A stretch of 12,067 bases of DNA from assembly GCA_028565715.1 (NCBI GenBank), contig JAOXYC010193133.1, forward strand, positions 1 through 12,067. Direction: 5' to 3'. Positions 1-8,212 of the stretch are shown here, in pieces. The notes beneath the pieces were generated by a model. It did not search any database and was not told the origin of the DNA. It worked only from the letters and a program-made list of their open reading frames with translations. How positions within the stretch are numbered: position 1 is the stretch's first letter; each line of letters starts with the position of its first letter. A program made the position numbers and the translations under genes. The DNA is from Phoronis pallida (taxonomy: Eukaryota; Phoronida; Phoronidae).

Positions 1-77
1 GGTAGCTCAGTTGGTTAGAGCTACCGACCGGCAATCGGGAGACCTGGGTTCGATTCCCAGTCCAGTTCGGATTTTTT
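1..77 (+). repeat. tRNA-like element (SINE head or tRNA pseudogene), cut by the window edge
   Basis: An A-box-like TAGCTCAGTTGG (3-14) and a perfect B-box GGTTCGATTCC (47-57) sit at tRNA spacing. The T-arm is intact: CTGGG (44-48), loop TTCGATT, CCCAG (56-60). A four-pair anticodon stem (24-27 with 35-38) encloses a seven-base loop CCGGCAA. The anticodon position would read GGC, but the base before it is C instead of the nearly invariant U33. The D-stem is overlong, with GGTAGCTC (1-8) pairing perfectly with GAGCTACC (18-25). A T6 run (72-77) could stop RNA polymerase III. The 5' acceptor strand is off the window. The missing U33 and a relative at about 10067-10145 favour a tRNA-derived repeat over a working tRNA gene. 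Confidence 0.65.
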
Positions 78-323
78 ATGTCTTTTCAAATTTGACATAA
101 TCAACATACACTTAGCTATTCCCTATTCTCGCTTAGGAAGAACAGACCTTTGTTTGAGAAGGGCCGTGGGAGAGACTAACCCTCAGAATACGATGCTGTC
201 TCATATGTATTTTGAAAAAAGCTTTGTTATCGAAACCGGATAGCATCCAGCCTCATGAGCCTTTAGAATTTACGTACGTTTAGAGATATTAGAGAAATTA
301 AAACATTGCATTATAACCTACAG
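78..323 (+). other. Intron (3' part) upstream of exon 1
   Basis: Non-coding AT-rich sequence between the tRNA-like element and the first exon. It ends in ...CTACAG at 323, a good 3' splice site, so the exon is internal and the gene continues upstream of the window. I see no promoter, CpG-rich stretch or start-codon context that would make this the 5' end of the gene. Confidence 0.6.
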
Positions 324-470
324 GCACCAACTGAGAAACGTGAAGGCGCTGTAGCCATGACAACGGACGAGCTTATGACACAGTTACATGAGAGAGAGGC
401 TGAGGTGGAGGCACTCAAAGTGCAAACGGGAAGTCTACAAGCTGAGGTGGCGCAACTTACTGAGTTTCAG
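324..470 (+). CDS. AKAP9: AKAP9-like, exon 1 of window (49 codons, phase 0-0)
   Basis: The exon runs from acceptor CTACAG to donor CAG|GTGCAT and encodes residues 1-49 of the fragment, APTEKREGAVAM... to ...LTEFQ. After a short charged lead-in, the segment TTDELMTQLHEREAEVEALK onwards has regular hydrophobic heptads (L, L, V, L, V, L, V, L) typical of coiled coil. An internal ATG lies at 357-359, but the upstream frame is open back to the acceptor, so it is not needed as a start. The coiled-coil sequence alone does not name the gene; the assignment comes from the in-frame join to downstream exons. Because the next intron is 2.66 kb, an overlooked small exon between this and exon 2 cannot be excluded. 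Confidence 0.75.
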
Positions 471-1530
471 GTGCATGTTGTGTATTATTATAGTGTACCA
501 ATGTTCGCATGTTGCCATGCATATAAGATAAAATCAAATAAGAATTACCCTCTATAAAATCTTGATTTTCTTGATGGCTAAAATCTTTACAGGGAACTCT
601 ACTGCAAAACATAACATGCCCTTATTGCTTCATAATTATTTATCCCAATGGCAAAAGTGTAAGGATTTTGGATGTCGAGAAAATCAAAATTTTGGGTAGG
701 TGATTTGTCTTATTTGACTTAATTTTTTAAGCATATTGTTTCTGGTAATGGTTGTGTTGATTTTGATTATATGGTCACTGTACTACTGGGGGAAATTCAA
801 GCCAAAGTGTTTGTGTGTACATGCTTGATTATCAACACCCAATATGAGCTTTATTAGTTGTTTATAGCTGCATGCTATATGCCGTTTCCATAAATGGACC
901 ATTTCCTAGATAAAAGGAGGGTTTTTTAAATGCTTGTTCACACTGAGCATTGTTTTCTTTTTGTTTACTATGAATATCTCGTTAAAATATCTGTCTCTTT
1001 TTAAAAGCTTTGACTGGCATGTTGTGATCCCATCTCGAAATGCCTTGCTTGAAAGTTTTAATTCTATGATTTTTCTCACAATATACCACTTTAGGCAAGG
1101 TTAAAAATTTAAAATGTTTTATTCCACCCTGAAATTGATTGATTGGAAAATTTCAGCGACATCTGGAAACAGTCATTGCAGACTTACCTGTTTAAACATG
1201 CATTGTAAACCTGACTCAATGGTCATACCCATTTAATTTGGTTTGCAATGTTATTTTCTGTTAAGTTGGTGAGTCGGGCGTATGTTTGTGATGTCTGTTT
1301 TCTGATGTCGATCAGCACTTTCACAATGAATTTTAACCAATTCCTGATTTCAAAAGATTTTTTACCAATACTAATATTTTGATTTTAAAATTAATGTTTT
1401 ATTATTTGTTTGTGATGTGTGTTTCTGTTGTTTAAGCCCATAGCAAGCAGTGTCAAGCCCACTACTGATTTTTACCAAACGGTATCTTAACTGTAGTATC
1501 AAATATTTAGAACTGCTTATAACTCTTAAC

Positions 1531-1551
1531 TAGTCATTAGTGTAATGACTA
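1531..1551. repeat. Perfect 9-bp hairpin in intron 1
   Basis: TAGTCATTA and its exact reverse complement TAATGACTA are separated by GTG. The flanks repeat pieces of the same motif (TTAACTAG before, AACAACTAACTAG after), so it may be the remnant of a short palindromic repeat. No function is implied. Confidence 0.5.
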
Positions 1552-3065
1552 ACAACTAACTAGATAGAAAATGGGTGAAGGTGACTGAATCTTAAGAATA
1601 GTTATGTAGTAACACAACTTGGCATTCAAAACATTTCACCTTTTAAAACAAAGTTTTATTGGCATATTCATTTCCATTATAAACTAATGTCGTAATCTTG
1701 GTCTATTAAGAATTTTTTTTTAAATTATTGAATAACACAAAACATAATTTTCCATTCAATTTCCAATTTAACTCTGAGTGTTAGATAGTGATCTTTCTTA
1801 AAGTAGAATTGACATATTTAACACCGGTTGAGGGATATTATAAATAATAAATTGTTAATTTTCCCCCAAAAAAATTGTTACAAGATAAAATACGAAATGT
1901 TTTAAAAATCGTATATTCCACTTACTAGTTTTGAAGTTCCACTTCTTGGTCAAAGCATTCGTGCCAAAACTTTGACAAACGAGTTAATTATGATCATGTT
2001 TAGATGTTCCAAAAAAGTCGGCTAATTAAAAAAATTGTTGACCCATAACTGATCTCCCTTTTATGACTTGAGTGATAAATAAATAATCATCAAGTGGAGT
2101 GAAGTATTGTTCCTGATTTATTGTGAAACGTAATGAGAAACACTGCATTGATTTGATGCTTTGTATTTATTGCTATTTGTTGCCAGTTGCCAGACTGAGT
2201 GTATAAAGTTTATTCCTGTGTGGCAATTTACCATCTGAGGACAGAAAATGATAATGACTATGATGAAGCTTTATGAAACACTGGCCTAGCCTTTAGCTAA
2301 ACTTATAAAACCTAAAAAAATGTTGTAGCAGCTAAATAGAGTTTCAATATTGGTTCAACAATAATGCTTTGAAACAAGAAAATCTTTTCAAACCCTTTTA
2401 ATGCATGTAACATGTTTTGTAAGGAACTCATGACTATGTTACAGACAGTCTGGAAATAACTGTTAAATTCTACACTTTTATTTTTCATTATATAATCCTT
2501 AGAAATTAGTTCAATATCAATAGAATAACAGTTTGTGTAATGTTGAATAAAGAAGCCCATTTACCATTTTTAGGTAAGTTCAAATTTTAGAATGGATTGC
2601 CAAAAAGTTAAAAGCTGTTCCAAATTTAAAAAGGTTTGAAATCAAATATTAATACAGGTCAGTTATTGAGTATATAATTATTTGCGATTTGAAAACTCAC
2701 AAAGGCGGCAAACATTTGACATCTGGAGCAGGTAGTTCACATGTTCATGCTTATGAAGCATTTAACATGGATTGCATAAAAAAGGTGTTAAAGAAAATCT
2801 TACTATTACGAGAATGAGTCTTGGGCAGTCAACTGTATAGTAGGGGCCTTGGTCGATGACCGACAAATTTGACAGCCTTTTTTTGAATTTCAAATGCCTA
2901 CTAATTTAATATGTTTTGCTTGCCTTAAACATGAGACAGTTAATGAACAATTTCTTCTACCATTGCTAAAATGTTCAGTGCTTATAAAGTGCCTTTATTC
3001 AAAGCCCTTGACAATTCTCAACATTATTACCCAGGCTTTGAAATTGTTCACTCAATTACCATCTC

Positions 3066-3094
3066 TGAGAAGACCAGACAGAAGGAATTGGAAG
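3066..3094 (+). pseudogene. Exon-like relic resembling part of exon 5
   Basis: This 29-nt intronic stretch matches exon 5 positions 5303-5331 at 27 of 29 bases. In the frame that matches, it reads EKTRQKELE against exon 5 HEETRQKELE. That frame is also the frame of exon 2, 36 nt downstream, but a TAA at 3115-3117 separates them. It is directly followed by a donor-like GTGAAG. It could be the remains of a duplicated coiled-coil exon or of a once longer exon 2; chance similarity of Glu/Lys-rich sequence is less likely at this identity but possible. Confidence 0.45.
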
Positions 3095-3129
3095 GTGAAG
3101 GAAGTATTGAACCCTAATGTTGATTTCAG

Positions 3130-3237
3130 GCCACCCTCCAGGAAGACTTTGATGTTGTTCAGACTATGTCGGAGGAGAAGCAGCAGGAGCTGGAGACTGT
3201 GACGAGGGAACATGATGAACAGCTTGCTAGCATCCAG
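3130..3237 (+). CDS. AKAP9: AKAP9-like, exon 2 (36 codons, phase 0-0)
   Basis: The exon is bounded by TGATTTCAG and CAG|GTGAGT, a near-consensus donor. It encodes residues 50-85 of the fragment, ATLQEDFDVVQTMSEEKQQE to ...DEQLASIQ, about five heptads of coiled coil. The base composition is visibly richer in G and C than the surrounding intron. It is the first of three neighbouring exons (2-4) of almost equal size (36, 38 and 35 codons), all phase 0 and all ending in a Gln codon at the donor, which suggests modular growth of the rod. Function is inferred only as part of the scaffold rod. Confidence 0.82.
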
Positions 3238-3813
3238 GTGAGTTGTTCCCTTTCGATTTTGAATATGTTAAAAAGAGACATAATGCCCGTTTCAATGGCA
3301 TTCACAAAACCACATCATTTATTGTCATTTTCAAGAGTAATTTGAGCTTTCTTAATTGAAATTAATTAATTTTGTGATTTCAAAGAGAATTGTTGCAAAG
3401 GTTGAATATAAATAAGGTCCTGGGTTCGAGCCCCAGTGGGGCCATGAAACATTTTTAAAAAAAAAACATTTTCCTCAGTTAAGGGAATTAGGTCACGTGA
3501 TGTGATCAAAAATGGTTGCTGGAACAGATTCATGATTATTAATTAATTTTGTGTCTGAAAAAACAAGTTGTAAGCAAAATATGGTAAATGAAAAAATATA
3601 ATCTGACAGCCTAATTTGACTATTTTTGAGATCTGTCCTTCCATTGTAAAAGTGCCAGTAATTAGGAAAGAGACTAGGTCAAATACAAGTTATCAGAAAA
3701 TATCAAACTACAAGCTAGGTTAGAATGAATGATTTCACAATTTCCGAAACATGAATTTAACATGACAATAAAAACCTGATTTTAAAATATTGCAATATGT
3801 TACGTTTTCCTAG
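3238..3813 (+). other. Intron 2 (576 bp) carrying a SINE-like insertion
   Basis: The intron runs from GTGAGT to TTTTCCTAG. About a third of it is a short insertion with a 16-bp target duplication (3361-3553). The remainder is unremarkable AT-rich sequence with no additional exon seen. Confidence 0.7.
3361..3553 (+). mobile_element. tRNA-derived SINE-like insertion with perfect 16-bp target site duplication
   Basis: The 16-mer ATTAATTAATTTTGTG occurs at 3361-3376 and again at 3538-3553, flanking 161 bp (3377-3537). Inside is a textbook tRNA T-arm: CTGGG (3420-3424), TTCGAGC, CCCAG (3432-3436), followed by an acceptor-like TGGGGCCA. The B-box GGTTCGAGCCC is at 3423-3433, and a weak A-box-like TTGCAAAGGTTGA lies about 30 bp upstream. 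The A10 run at 3458-3467 is internal. Retroposition by a LINE would explain both the tRNA-like promoter and the duplication. The 5' tRNA half is degenerate, so this is an old or atypical copy. Confidence 0.6.
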
Positions 3814-3927
3814 CTCCAACAAGAGACAGACAGGTTGAGGTTTGAGAAAGAGTTGAAAGAGAAACAAAATGTCATTAATGAAAAGGAGGAAGAGTTGTAC
3901 ATGGCGAATGACAAGCTGGAGGAACAG
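3814..3927 (+). CDS. AKAP9: AKAP9-like, exon 3 (38 codons, phase 0-0)
   Basis: Acceptor TTTTCCTAG, donor CAG|GTGAAG. It encodes residues 86-123, LQQETDRLRFEKELKEKQ to ...MANDKLEEQ, with no stop and a strong heptad pattern (L, L, F, L, V, L, L). No other frame across this interval gives coiled-coil sequence. It continues the rod between exons 2 and 4, which have the same phase and nearly the same length. Confidence 0.82.
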
Positions 3928-4467
3928 GTGAAGACATTGCTTAGCTTTTTTTTATTCTAAAAGATACTCTCTCTGCATTATGCCCAATCTGGCGTTGAAA
4001 TGCAAATCAACTAAACATGTTGTGTATGAGTCCTTTGTTGAACACAACTTACTTGCATCTGAGTATTAAAAATTCCAAAAAATCTGCTGACCTAAAGTGT
4101 AGGTTCGGCTTTTTATCGGATACAAAGCTCTCAAATCGCCCATTACATATTTTTTTATACTGAGATGCAAGTATCTTTAAACATTTTTATTGTTCGTTCA
4201 CTTTTCTTAAAATGTTCTGGGACAAAAATATACAGTTTCTAATATCTGTAATTATGCACTCATGAATTTTAACAAAATTTCTAACTTGTTTGAGAAGTCT
4301 GAGCACAGATGGATATAGTGAACTGAAGATCAAGTTCCATGGGAAAAGGCACAATGAAACTTTCAGAGTGGCAATTTTATTTAAACTTTTACTCAATGAA
4401 CAAAACATAAGAATGTTTCTTCATGTTAATTATGTTTTAAAATTAAGTTCTATTTGTTTATTTTTAG
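3928..4467 (+). other. Intron 3 (540 bp)
   Basis: The intron runs from GTGAAG to TTTATTTTTAG. It is AT-rich, and I found no additional exon, RNA gene or clear repeat. Short open frames on both strands between about 4187 and 4490 lack coding character. Confidence 0.65.
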
Positions 4468-4572
4468 GAGAATACCCTATCCTCATTGAATGAAGAATTG
4501 ACTAAGCTAAAAGAAGATTATGATGAGGCATCACTGAAACTCGCAGCGGATGTGGAACACAGGGATGAACAG
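4468..4572 (+). CDS. AKAP9: AKAP9-like, exon 4 (35 codons, phase 0-0)
   Basis: The acceptor TTTATTTTTAG has a strong pyrimidine tract and the donor is CAG|GTATCT. It encodes residues 124-158, ENTLSSLNEELTKLKEDYDE to ...VEHRDEQ. This is exactly five heptads long (35 residues) with Leu or Ala core positions, so its insertion or loss would leave the coiled-coil register unchanged. It is rod sequence with no distinct domain. Confidence 0.82.
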
Positions 4573-4973
4573 GTATCTAATGGAGTGTCTTTATTGGTCA
4601 TCGTTAAAACATGGTTTTGTTTTGGTTCATTTTTTCAAACCAATCAGCCTGCTGGAAGGTATTCTTTGATCAATCCCCATTTTTGTTAAGGTTTTTAAAT
4701 CACTTTTGTTTGGTAAACAAATTATCAAAAAATTCTGAACCTACGTCGAAATTGGAAGAGGTAAATGGTTTCACCATTTGTGCACTTGGTCACCGGATCA
4801 TGTATTCTATTTCCAGTGTAATAACATCTCACAAGCTTGCATAAATTCACAAAACCACTGAATCACAGCATTCCACAGGCTGAATTATTGTGTATATCAC
4901 ATAAAAAGTAAAACATAATGATAAATATGTCTCAGAACAGTCTATGTCACTTGTTTTTCCTGTTTCACATCAG
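4573..4973 (+). other. Intron 4 (401 bp)
   Basis: The intron runs from GTATCT to TTTCACATCAG. No convincing additional exon: a short stretch ending AAATTGGAAGAG before GTAAAT near 4760 looks donor-like, but the only open exon that would use it is out of phase with its neighbours. Confidence 0.65.
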
Positions 4974-6068
4974 ATTGAAGAGCTTCAAATGGAGATCAAG
5001 ACTCTGCATGAAAGTCGCCAAAACACAGCAGAGCTTTATGACCAGAATGCTAAGATCTTTGAACTTGAAGAGAGTCTTAAAGAAGAGGCAGAAAAGACAC
5101 ACATCAAAGACCAAGAAGCCAAAGCTTCCCATGCTTGGACAGTTGAACTTGAAGAGGAGCTTGGATCTACAAAGAAAGACTTGGCTCTGAGGAATGAAGA
5201 GGTGAAACGATTTGTTGAAGAGCTTGAGGCTTCAAGTTCAGAGTTGTCACAAAAGGAAGAAGAAATAAACAAGTTGAGAGAAGAGTTAGAGCAGCTGAAA
5301 CATGAGGAGACCAGACAGAAGGAACTGGAAGAAGAGAACAACAATCTTCATCAACAATTAAAAGAGCAAAGTGATGGGAATGAAAAGGAGCAAAGTTTGG
5401 AAGAAGAAATTACTGAAGCAAGGAATTTGATTGTTGAAAAAGAAGAAGAGATAAAGAAACTGTCCCAGAAAGTTGATGAGCTGACATCAGTCATTGAGGA
5501 TTTTAAGCAAGATGTTAAACTGCGAAGTGAATTGGAAGAAACTCAAGGAAGCTTAGAGAAAGAATTTCTTGTTTTGAAGCATGACTTGTCTGAAAAGGAG
5601 AAGAGGTTGAACGAACTGATGCAGGCATCATTTCAGAAAGATGAGAAGCTGGATTATATGGCTGAGGAATTAAAAATGAAAAAGGGACTTGAGGAAGAGC
5701 TCAACACCTTGAAGAGACAATTTACTGATAACGAAATGAAACTGAAAGATTTAATGCAAGAGTCATCAGTTAAGCAGAAAGAGTTGAATTCAGTTAAAGC
5801 CGAGCTGAGTAGGAGAAGTGCTGAGCTGCAAGATGCTTCCGTAAGGATTAGTCAGCTTGAGAAAGAAATGGCACAGAAGGAAGGCAAATTGACTCACATG
5901 TTGGGAATTGTTGAAGAGAGAGACAAGGAGATTAGAAGACTACAGATGGGCAATGAAAGACTGAAAGGTGGTACACTAGATGCTGGTGAAGGTGCTGGAG
6001 CTTCCTCTTCAGATGTGGGTCTGGCTGCTCTCCAGGAACAAAAGGAGTCCTTGACGAAGCAGCTAAAT
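4974..6068 (+). CDS. AKAP9: AKAP9-like, exon 5: giant coiled-coil exon (365 codons, phase 0-0)
   Basis: The exon runs from CACATCAG to AAT|GTATGT and has no stop over 1095 nt. It encodes fragment residues 159-523, beginning IEELQMEIKTLHE and ending KESLTKQLN. It is almost continuous coiled coil, very rich in Glu, Lys and Leu. Exon residues 194-238 and 239-283 form a 45-residue imperfect repeat sharing LE.E, LK, E..L, LMQ.S, K...L and EL positions; a weaker third copy begins at residue 142. The coil ends near residue 330 in a Gly/Ala/Ser-rich linker (GGTLDAGEGAGASSSD, about 332-347), then a short helix. The open frame reaches back to 4944, but those codons are intron with a good pyrimidine tract. 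Of all exons here this is the clearest as coding, yet the least diagnostic: golgins, myosins and CENP proteins look similar. Confidence 0.92.
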
Positions 6069-6466
6069 GTATGTTTATTGTTACAATTTTTTAAAACATT
6101 TATCACTCACCCTGGAACGCGTTCCGTGAACATTACATCCAGGGTTCCATTCACACTCGCATTCTCTCTCACAACTAATACCCCTGAGCTGAGAGGAGTG
6201 AACGACTATTAATGTTCTCCATGAGACATTTAAAGTAGGGAGAGAAAGAATGTTCACGAGGGAACTAAGTTTTAGATTCATCAACACTGTTTTTGTGTGG
6301 ACATTTATATTTTGCTTCAAAGCAACACACCACAATCACCAAATGCCATAGGCTGCTGTCAACTCACTTCTTATGTTTATTCACATCTTGTTCAAAAGTC
6401 AAATACTTATTCATCTTCTTTCTTCCTTATTCATTTTTTGAAATAATTTGTTTCTCCCTTTTAAAG
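6069..6466 (+). other. Intron 5 (398 bp) with palindromic repeat remnant
   Basis: The intron runs from GTATGT to CTTTTAAAG. The exon 5 frame stays open in the intron until 6212, but loses all coiled-coil character at the donor. A less AT-rich patch (about 6105-6265) contains a perfect palindrome and imperfect inverted repeats and is probably a short repeat remnant. The rest is pyrimidine-rich AT sequence. Confidence 0.65.
6114..6265. repeat. Imperfect inverted repeat with perfect 12-bp palindrome
   Basis: GGAACGCGTTCC at 6114-6125 is a perfect palindrome. From inside it, GTTCCGTGAACATT (6121-6134) is matched on the opposite strand by 6249-6265, which reads GTTCC-CTC-GTGAACATT when reversed, a 14-bp arm interrupted by three bases. 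A related piece, GTTCC..TTCACACTCG..ATTCTCTCTC, lies at about 6144-6170. The arrangement resembles a decayed foldback element; no flanking duplication was found. Confidence 0.4.
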
Positions 6467-6622
6467 GAAAGGAACACAGCCATGGGACAGCTTGAGAAGG
6501 AGTTCCAGAGTCGTCAGAATGTTCTGGATGCACTCAGAGCTGAGAATGAAGAGATGAAAGAGCAGTTGGAATATCTTGAATCTCAAGGACAGATTGTGAA
6601 TGGGGACAAAACACTGGAACAG
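6467..6622 (+). CDS. AKAP9: AKAP9-like, exon 6 (52 codons, phase 0-0)
   Basis: Acceptor TTCTCCCTTTTAAAG, donor CAG|GTTGGA (weaker than its neighbours). It encodes residues 524-575, ERNTAMGQLEKEFQSRQ to ...NGDKTLEQ. There is coiled coil over the first 40 residues, then a short polar tail (SQGQIVNGDKT). The frame remains open 15 nt past the donor, but the next exon joins exactly at the GT. An in-frame ATG at 6482 is internal. Confidence 0.85.
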
Positions 6623-6959
6623 GTTGGAAGAATATAATTTTGGAATTTTTTTCCGAGTTGATTGGAAATGTTCTAATAATGTCTGCATTTTTTATGTGAT
6701 CATTTTGGGAATAACTGTATTTGGTAAAAATTTATAATATTTTTTTGTATAAATTAATTAAAATTTAAGATTAAAACAATAAATTTTGAAAATGTTCATT
6801 TTTGGCCACATTATGACCAGGAAAACACAACGCAGGTTTTTGTGAGAATATCCATGTTATCATTTAGTTAAATCATTAATATATACAAAACTTTTTACTC
6901 AAACGTTTCGAAACACACTTATTTCATCCTCGGTAATAAATGTTATGCCTACAATGTAG
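6623..6959 (+). other. Intron 6 (337 bp)
   Basis: Extremely AT-rich around 6715-6790 (runs of A and T, TTAATTAA). It ends ...CTACAATGTAG. I see nothing else in it. Confidence 0.65.
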
Positions 6960-7061
6960 GTGTTAGCTGAGCTGAGATTGGAACTGACTCAAGAGCATCA
7001 ACAACATATCCAAGATATACAAGACACTCATGAGAGAGAACAGACAACCAGGCTGCAGGAG
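6960..7061 (+). CDS. AKAP9: AKAP9-like, exon 7 (34 codons, phase 0-0)
   Basis: Acceptor ACAATGTAG, donor GAG|GTAAGA (strong). It encodes residues 576-609, VLAELRLELTQEHQQHIQD to ...EQTTRLQE. The frame set by the splice sites is the only one giving continuous coiled coil. The acceptor pyrimidine tract is poor (GTTATGCCTACAATG), so the exact start is the least certain point. His/Gln-rich helix of this kind precedes the 'E.L..Q' helix in vertebrate AKAP9 upstream of its conserved C-terminal blocks. Confidence 0.75.
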
Positions 7062-7356
7062 GTAAGATGATTACATGCAAATGGGGAAATTAACAGAAAA
7101 TGGGAGAGCAAGATAGCCCCCAACACTCGAACAGTCGCGGTGGTCACCATGGCCTAAAGATTGAGACTTACGTATATGAGAATGTGAATATTCTTCTTAC
7201 TGACTTTCAGCGGAGTTTCTTCTCAGTTTTCCATGATATCACCCCTTACCCGGAAAGATGGCACCTGTTAGGCAGTCCCATTTCATATTCATTCAACTGC
7301 ATTCTTCAAAATATAATAAACAATTTCATCAGATAAATCAATGACTTTCATTTCAG
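7062..7356 (+). other. Intron 7 (295 bp)
   Basis: The intron runs from GTAAGA to TTTCATTTCAG. A less AT-rich stretch (about 7100-7290) carries a 78-codon open frame without similarity to anything I recognise and without coiled-coil character. It may be repeat-derived, but no boundaries could be drawn. Confidence 0.6.
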
Positions 7357-7525
7357 GCTGACATTTTACATAGTCAACAGATGGCAGAATTGAAGCAGTG
7401 TTACGAGCGTGAACTAGCTGACAGTGTTGAGAATGCCAAAGAGGAGTTGGAGCGTAATCATAAAACACAAATGAAGCGAATCCGTGCTCTTCATGAGCAA
7501 GAGGTGGCGCTCATAAGGGGAGCAG
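7357..7525 (+). CDS. AKAP9: AKAP9-like, exon 8 (56 codons plus 1 nt, phase 0-1)
   Basis: Acceptor CATTTCAG, donor GCAG|GTTAGT. It encodes residues 610-665 and the first base of codon 666: ADILHSQQMAELKQCYERE to ...HEQEVALIRG. The helix has alternating acidic and basic stretches. 'ADILHSQQMAELK' resembles 'AEILDMES...TLK', which I recall from vertebrate AKAP9 at the corresponding place. This is the last long coiled-coil stretch before the polar linker of exon 9, and the first intron here that is not phase 0. Confidence 0.82.
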
Positions 7526-7970
7526 GTTAGTATAAATTACAGTGTATAAAAATGTGGTATTTTATATAGAAAAGGAAGAAACCTTGTATCAAATGATAAA
7601 AATGTACTAAAATAAGAGATGATTTTGCACTCTCCACTGAAGTGAGTTTCTTCTGTGCTTACAATACAGTTTGCCAATGAAGGACTGCTACTTGTTAAAA
7701 ATGTTCAGCAACATTTTGTTGATCACAGCCACTTGGTTCCATAGCACAGTGGAACATGGAACTCTTGCAATTTTTTTTATTACTAAATATTCTGGATACT
7801 ATCATTGACCATTTTGAAATCTTTAAGATGGTAAAAAAGCACCTGACATTTGATTTCAAAGAAACATCACAAATATACCATATTGGCCACTTTAATGTGG
7901 AACTCTAATTTTGCTTGCTGAAGTCTTTCTAGATTATGTTTTTGACAGATCTTCCCTTTTGTTTCCATAG
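7526..7970 (+). other. Intron 8 (445 bp)
   Basis: The intron runs from GTTAGT to TTTCCATAG. It contains a small perfect hairpin AAAATGTT-CAGC-AACATTTT at 7698-7717 and another, GTTCCA...TGGAAC, at 7736-7755. An alternative AG after TTTTGACAG at 7948 would put an in-frame TAG before exon 9 and is rejected. No other exon seen. Confidence 0.65.
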
Positions 7971-8212
7971 CATCAGATGGTGAGTCTCTGACTACCATCA
8001 ACCATCAACTACAAGCTGAACTGGAGCAAGTTCTGGATGTACCTCATACTAATGGTCGGACCAGGGACGTTCCTCGTCGTCAAGAGGGTGTTGGTCATAC
8101 CGCACCAGATGAGGCTGCAACACGCCCTATGATGAATGGTCATCGTCATGACAGTGATCAGTCTATATCATCATCACTTTCATTGGATGACAACCTGTCA
8201 CCACATCTGAAG
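7971..8212 (+). CDS. AKAP9: AKAP9-like, exon 9: polar linker (80 codons plus 2 nt, phase 1-0)
   Basis: Acceptor TTTCCATAG, donor AAG|GTATAC. It completes codon 666 (Ala) and encodes residues 667-746: SDGESLTTINHQLQAELEQV to ...SLDDNLSPHLK. A short helix (NHQLQAELEQVLD) is followed by about 60 residues rich in Pro, Gly, His, Arg, Ser and Asp, including TNGRTRDVPRRQEG and SDQSISSSLSLDDN, which should be disordered. The serine cluster next to acidic residues is a plausible phosphorylation region (inference). Vertebrate AKAP9 also has a Ser/Asp-rich non-coil stretch just before the next conserved helix, so both position and composition agree. Confidence 0.82.

Larger units (their letters stand above)
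471..3129 (+). other. Large intron 1 (2.66 kb)
   Basis: AT-rich intron from GTGCAT to TGATTTCAG. No other convincing exon, RNA gene or intact mobile element was seen. Contents worth noting: a hairpin at 1531-1551; a degenerate direct repeat TGTTTGTGATGT..TGTTT.CTG at 1283-1304 and 1407-1427; a small hairpin ATGCTT-ATG-AAGCAT at 2747-2761; and an exon-like relic at 3066-3094 close to the 3' end. Open frames within it on either strand are AT-rich chance frames without coiled-coil character. Confidence 0.7.

Noticed and set aside
1-70. Functional tRNA gene with GGC (Ala-type) anticodon
   Set aside because: The base before the anticodon is C instead of U33, the D-stem is overlong, the acceptor 5' strand is missing from the window, and a related degraded copy exists at 10054-10145.
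2312-2560. 82-codon minus-strand open frame in intron 1
   Set aside because: AT-rich chance frame rich in Ile, Phe, Asn and Lys, with no domain, no splice context and no start context.
3035-3094. Possible 60-nt cassette exon between CCCAG and GTGAAG
   Set aside because: It is open and phase 0, but in that frame it reads ALKLFTQLPSLRRPDRRNWK, not the exon 5-like peptide; the frame matching exon 5 would need phase 1 neighbours, which do not exist here.
4691-4760. Possible exon ending ...SKLEE before GTAAAT in intron 4
   Set aside because: The only upstream AG gives an exon whose entry phase (2) does not fit the phase 0 end of exon 4, and most of its sequence is AT-rich and not helix-like.
5036-5344. 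Serine-rich open frame on the minus strand opposite exon 5
   Set aside because: It is the antisense shadow of GAA/GAG-rich coiled-coil codons (read as TTC/CTC/TCT); low-complexity Ser/Phe content and no independent support.
4974-6068. Myosin tail, golgin or CENP-type coiled-coil gene
   Set aside because: The rod alone would allow these, but the blocks in exons 10-14 that join in frame follow AKAP9 order; none of the others has the DWR...QVF..ER followed by DR.SLL.E arrangement as far as I know.
7100-7336. 78-codon + strand open frame in intron 7
   Set aside because: No recognisable domain, no coiled-coil character, and neither end coincides with splice sites that keep the frame between exons 7 and 8. 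It could be repeat-derived.
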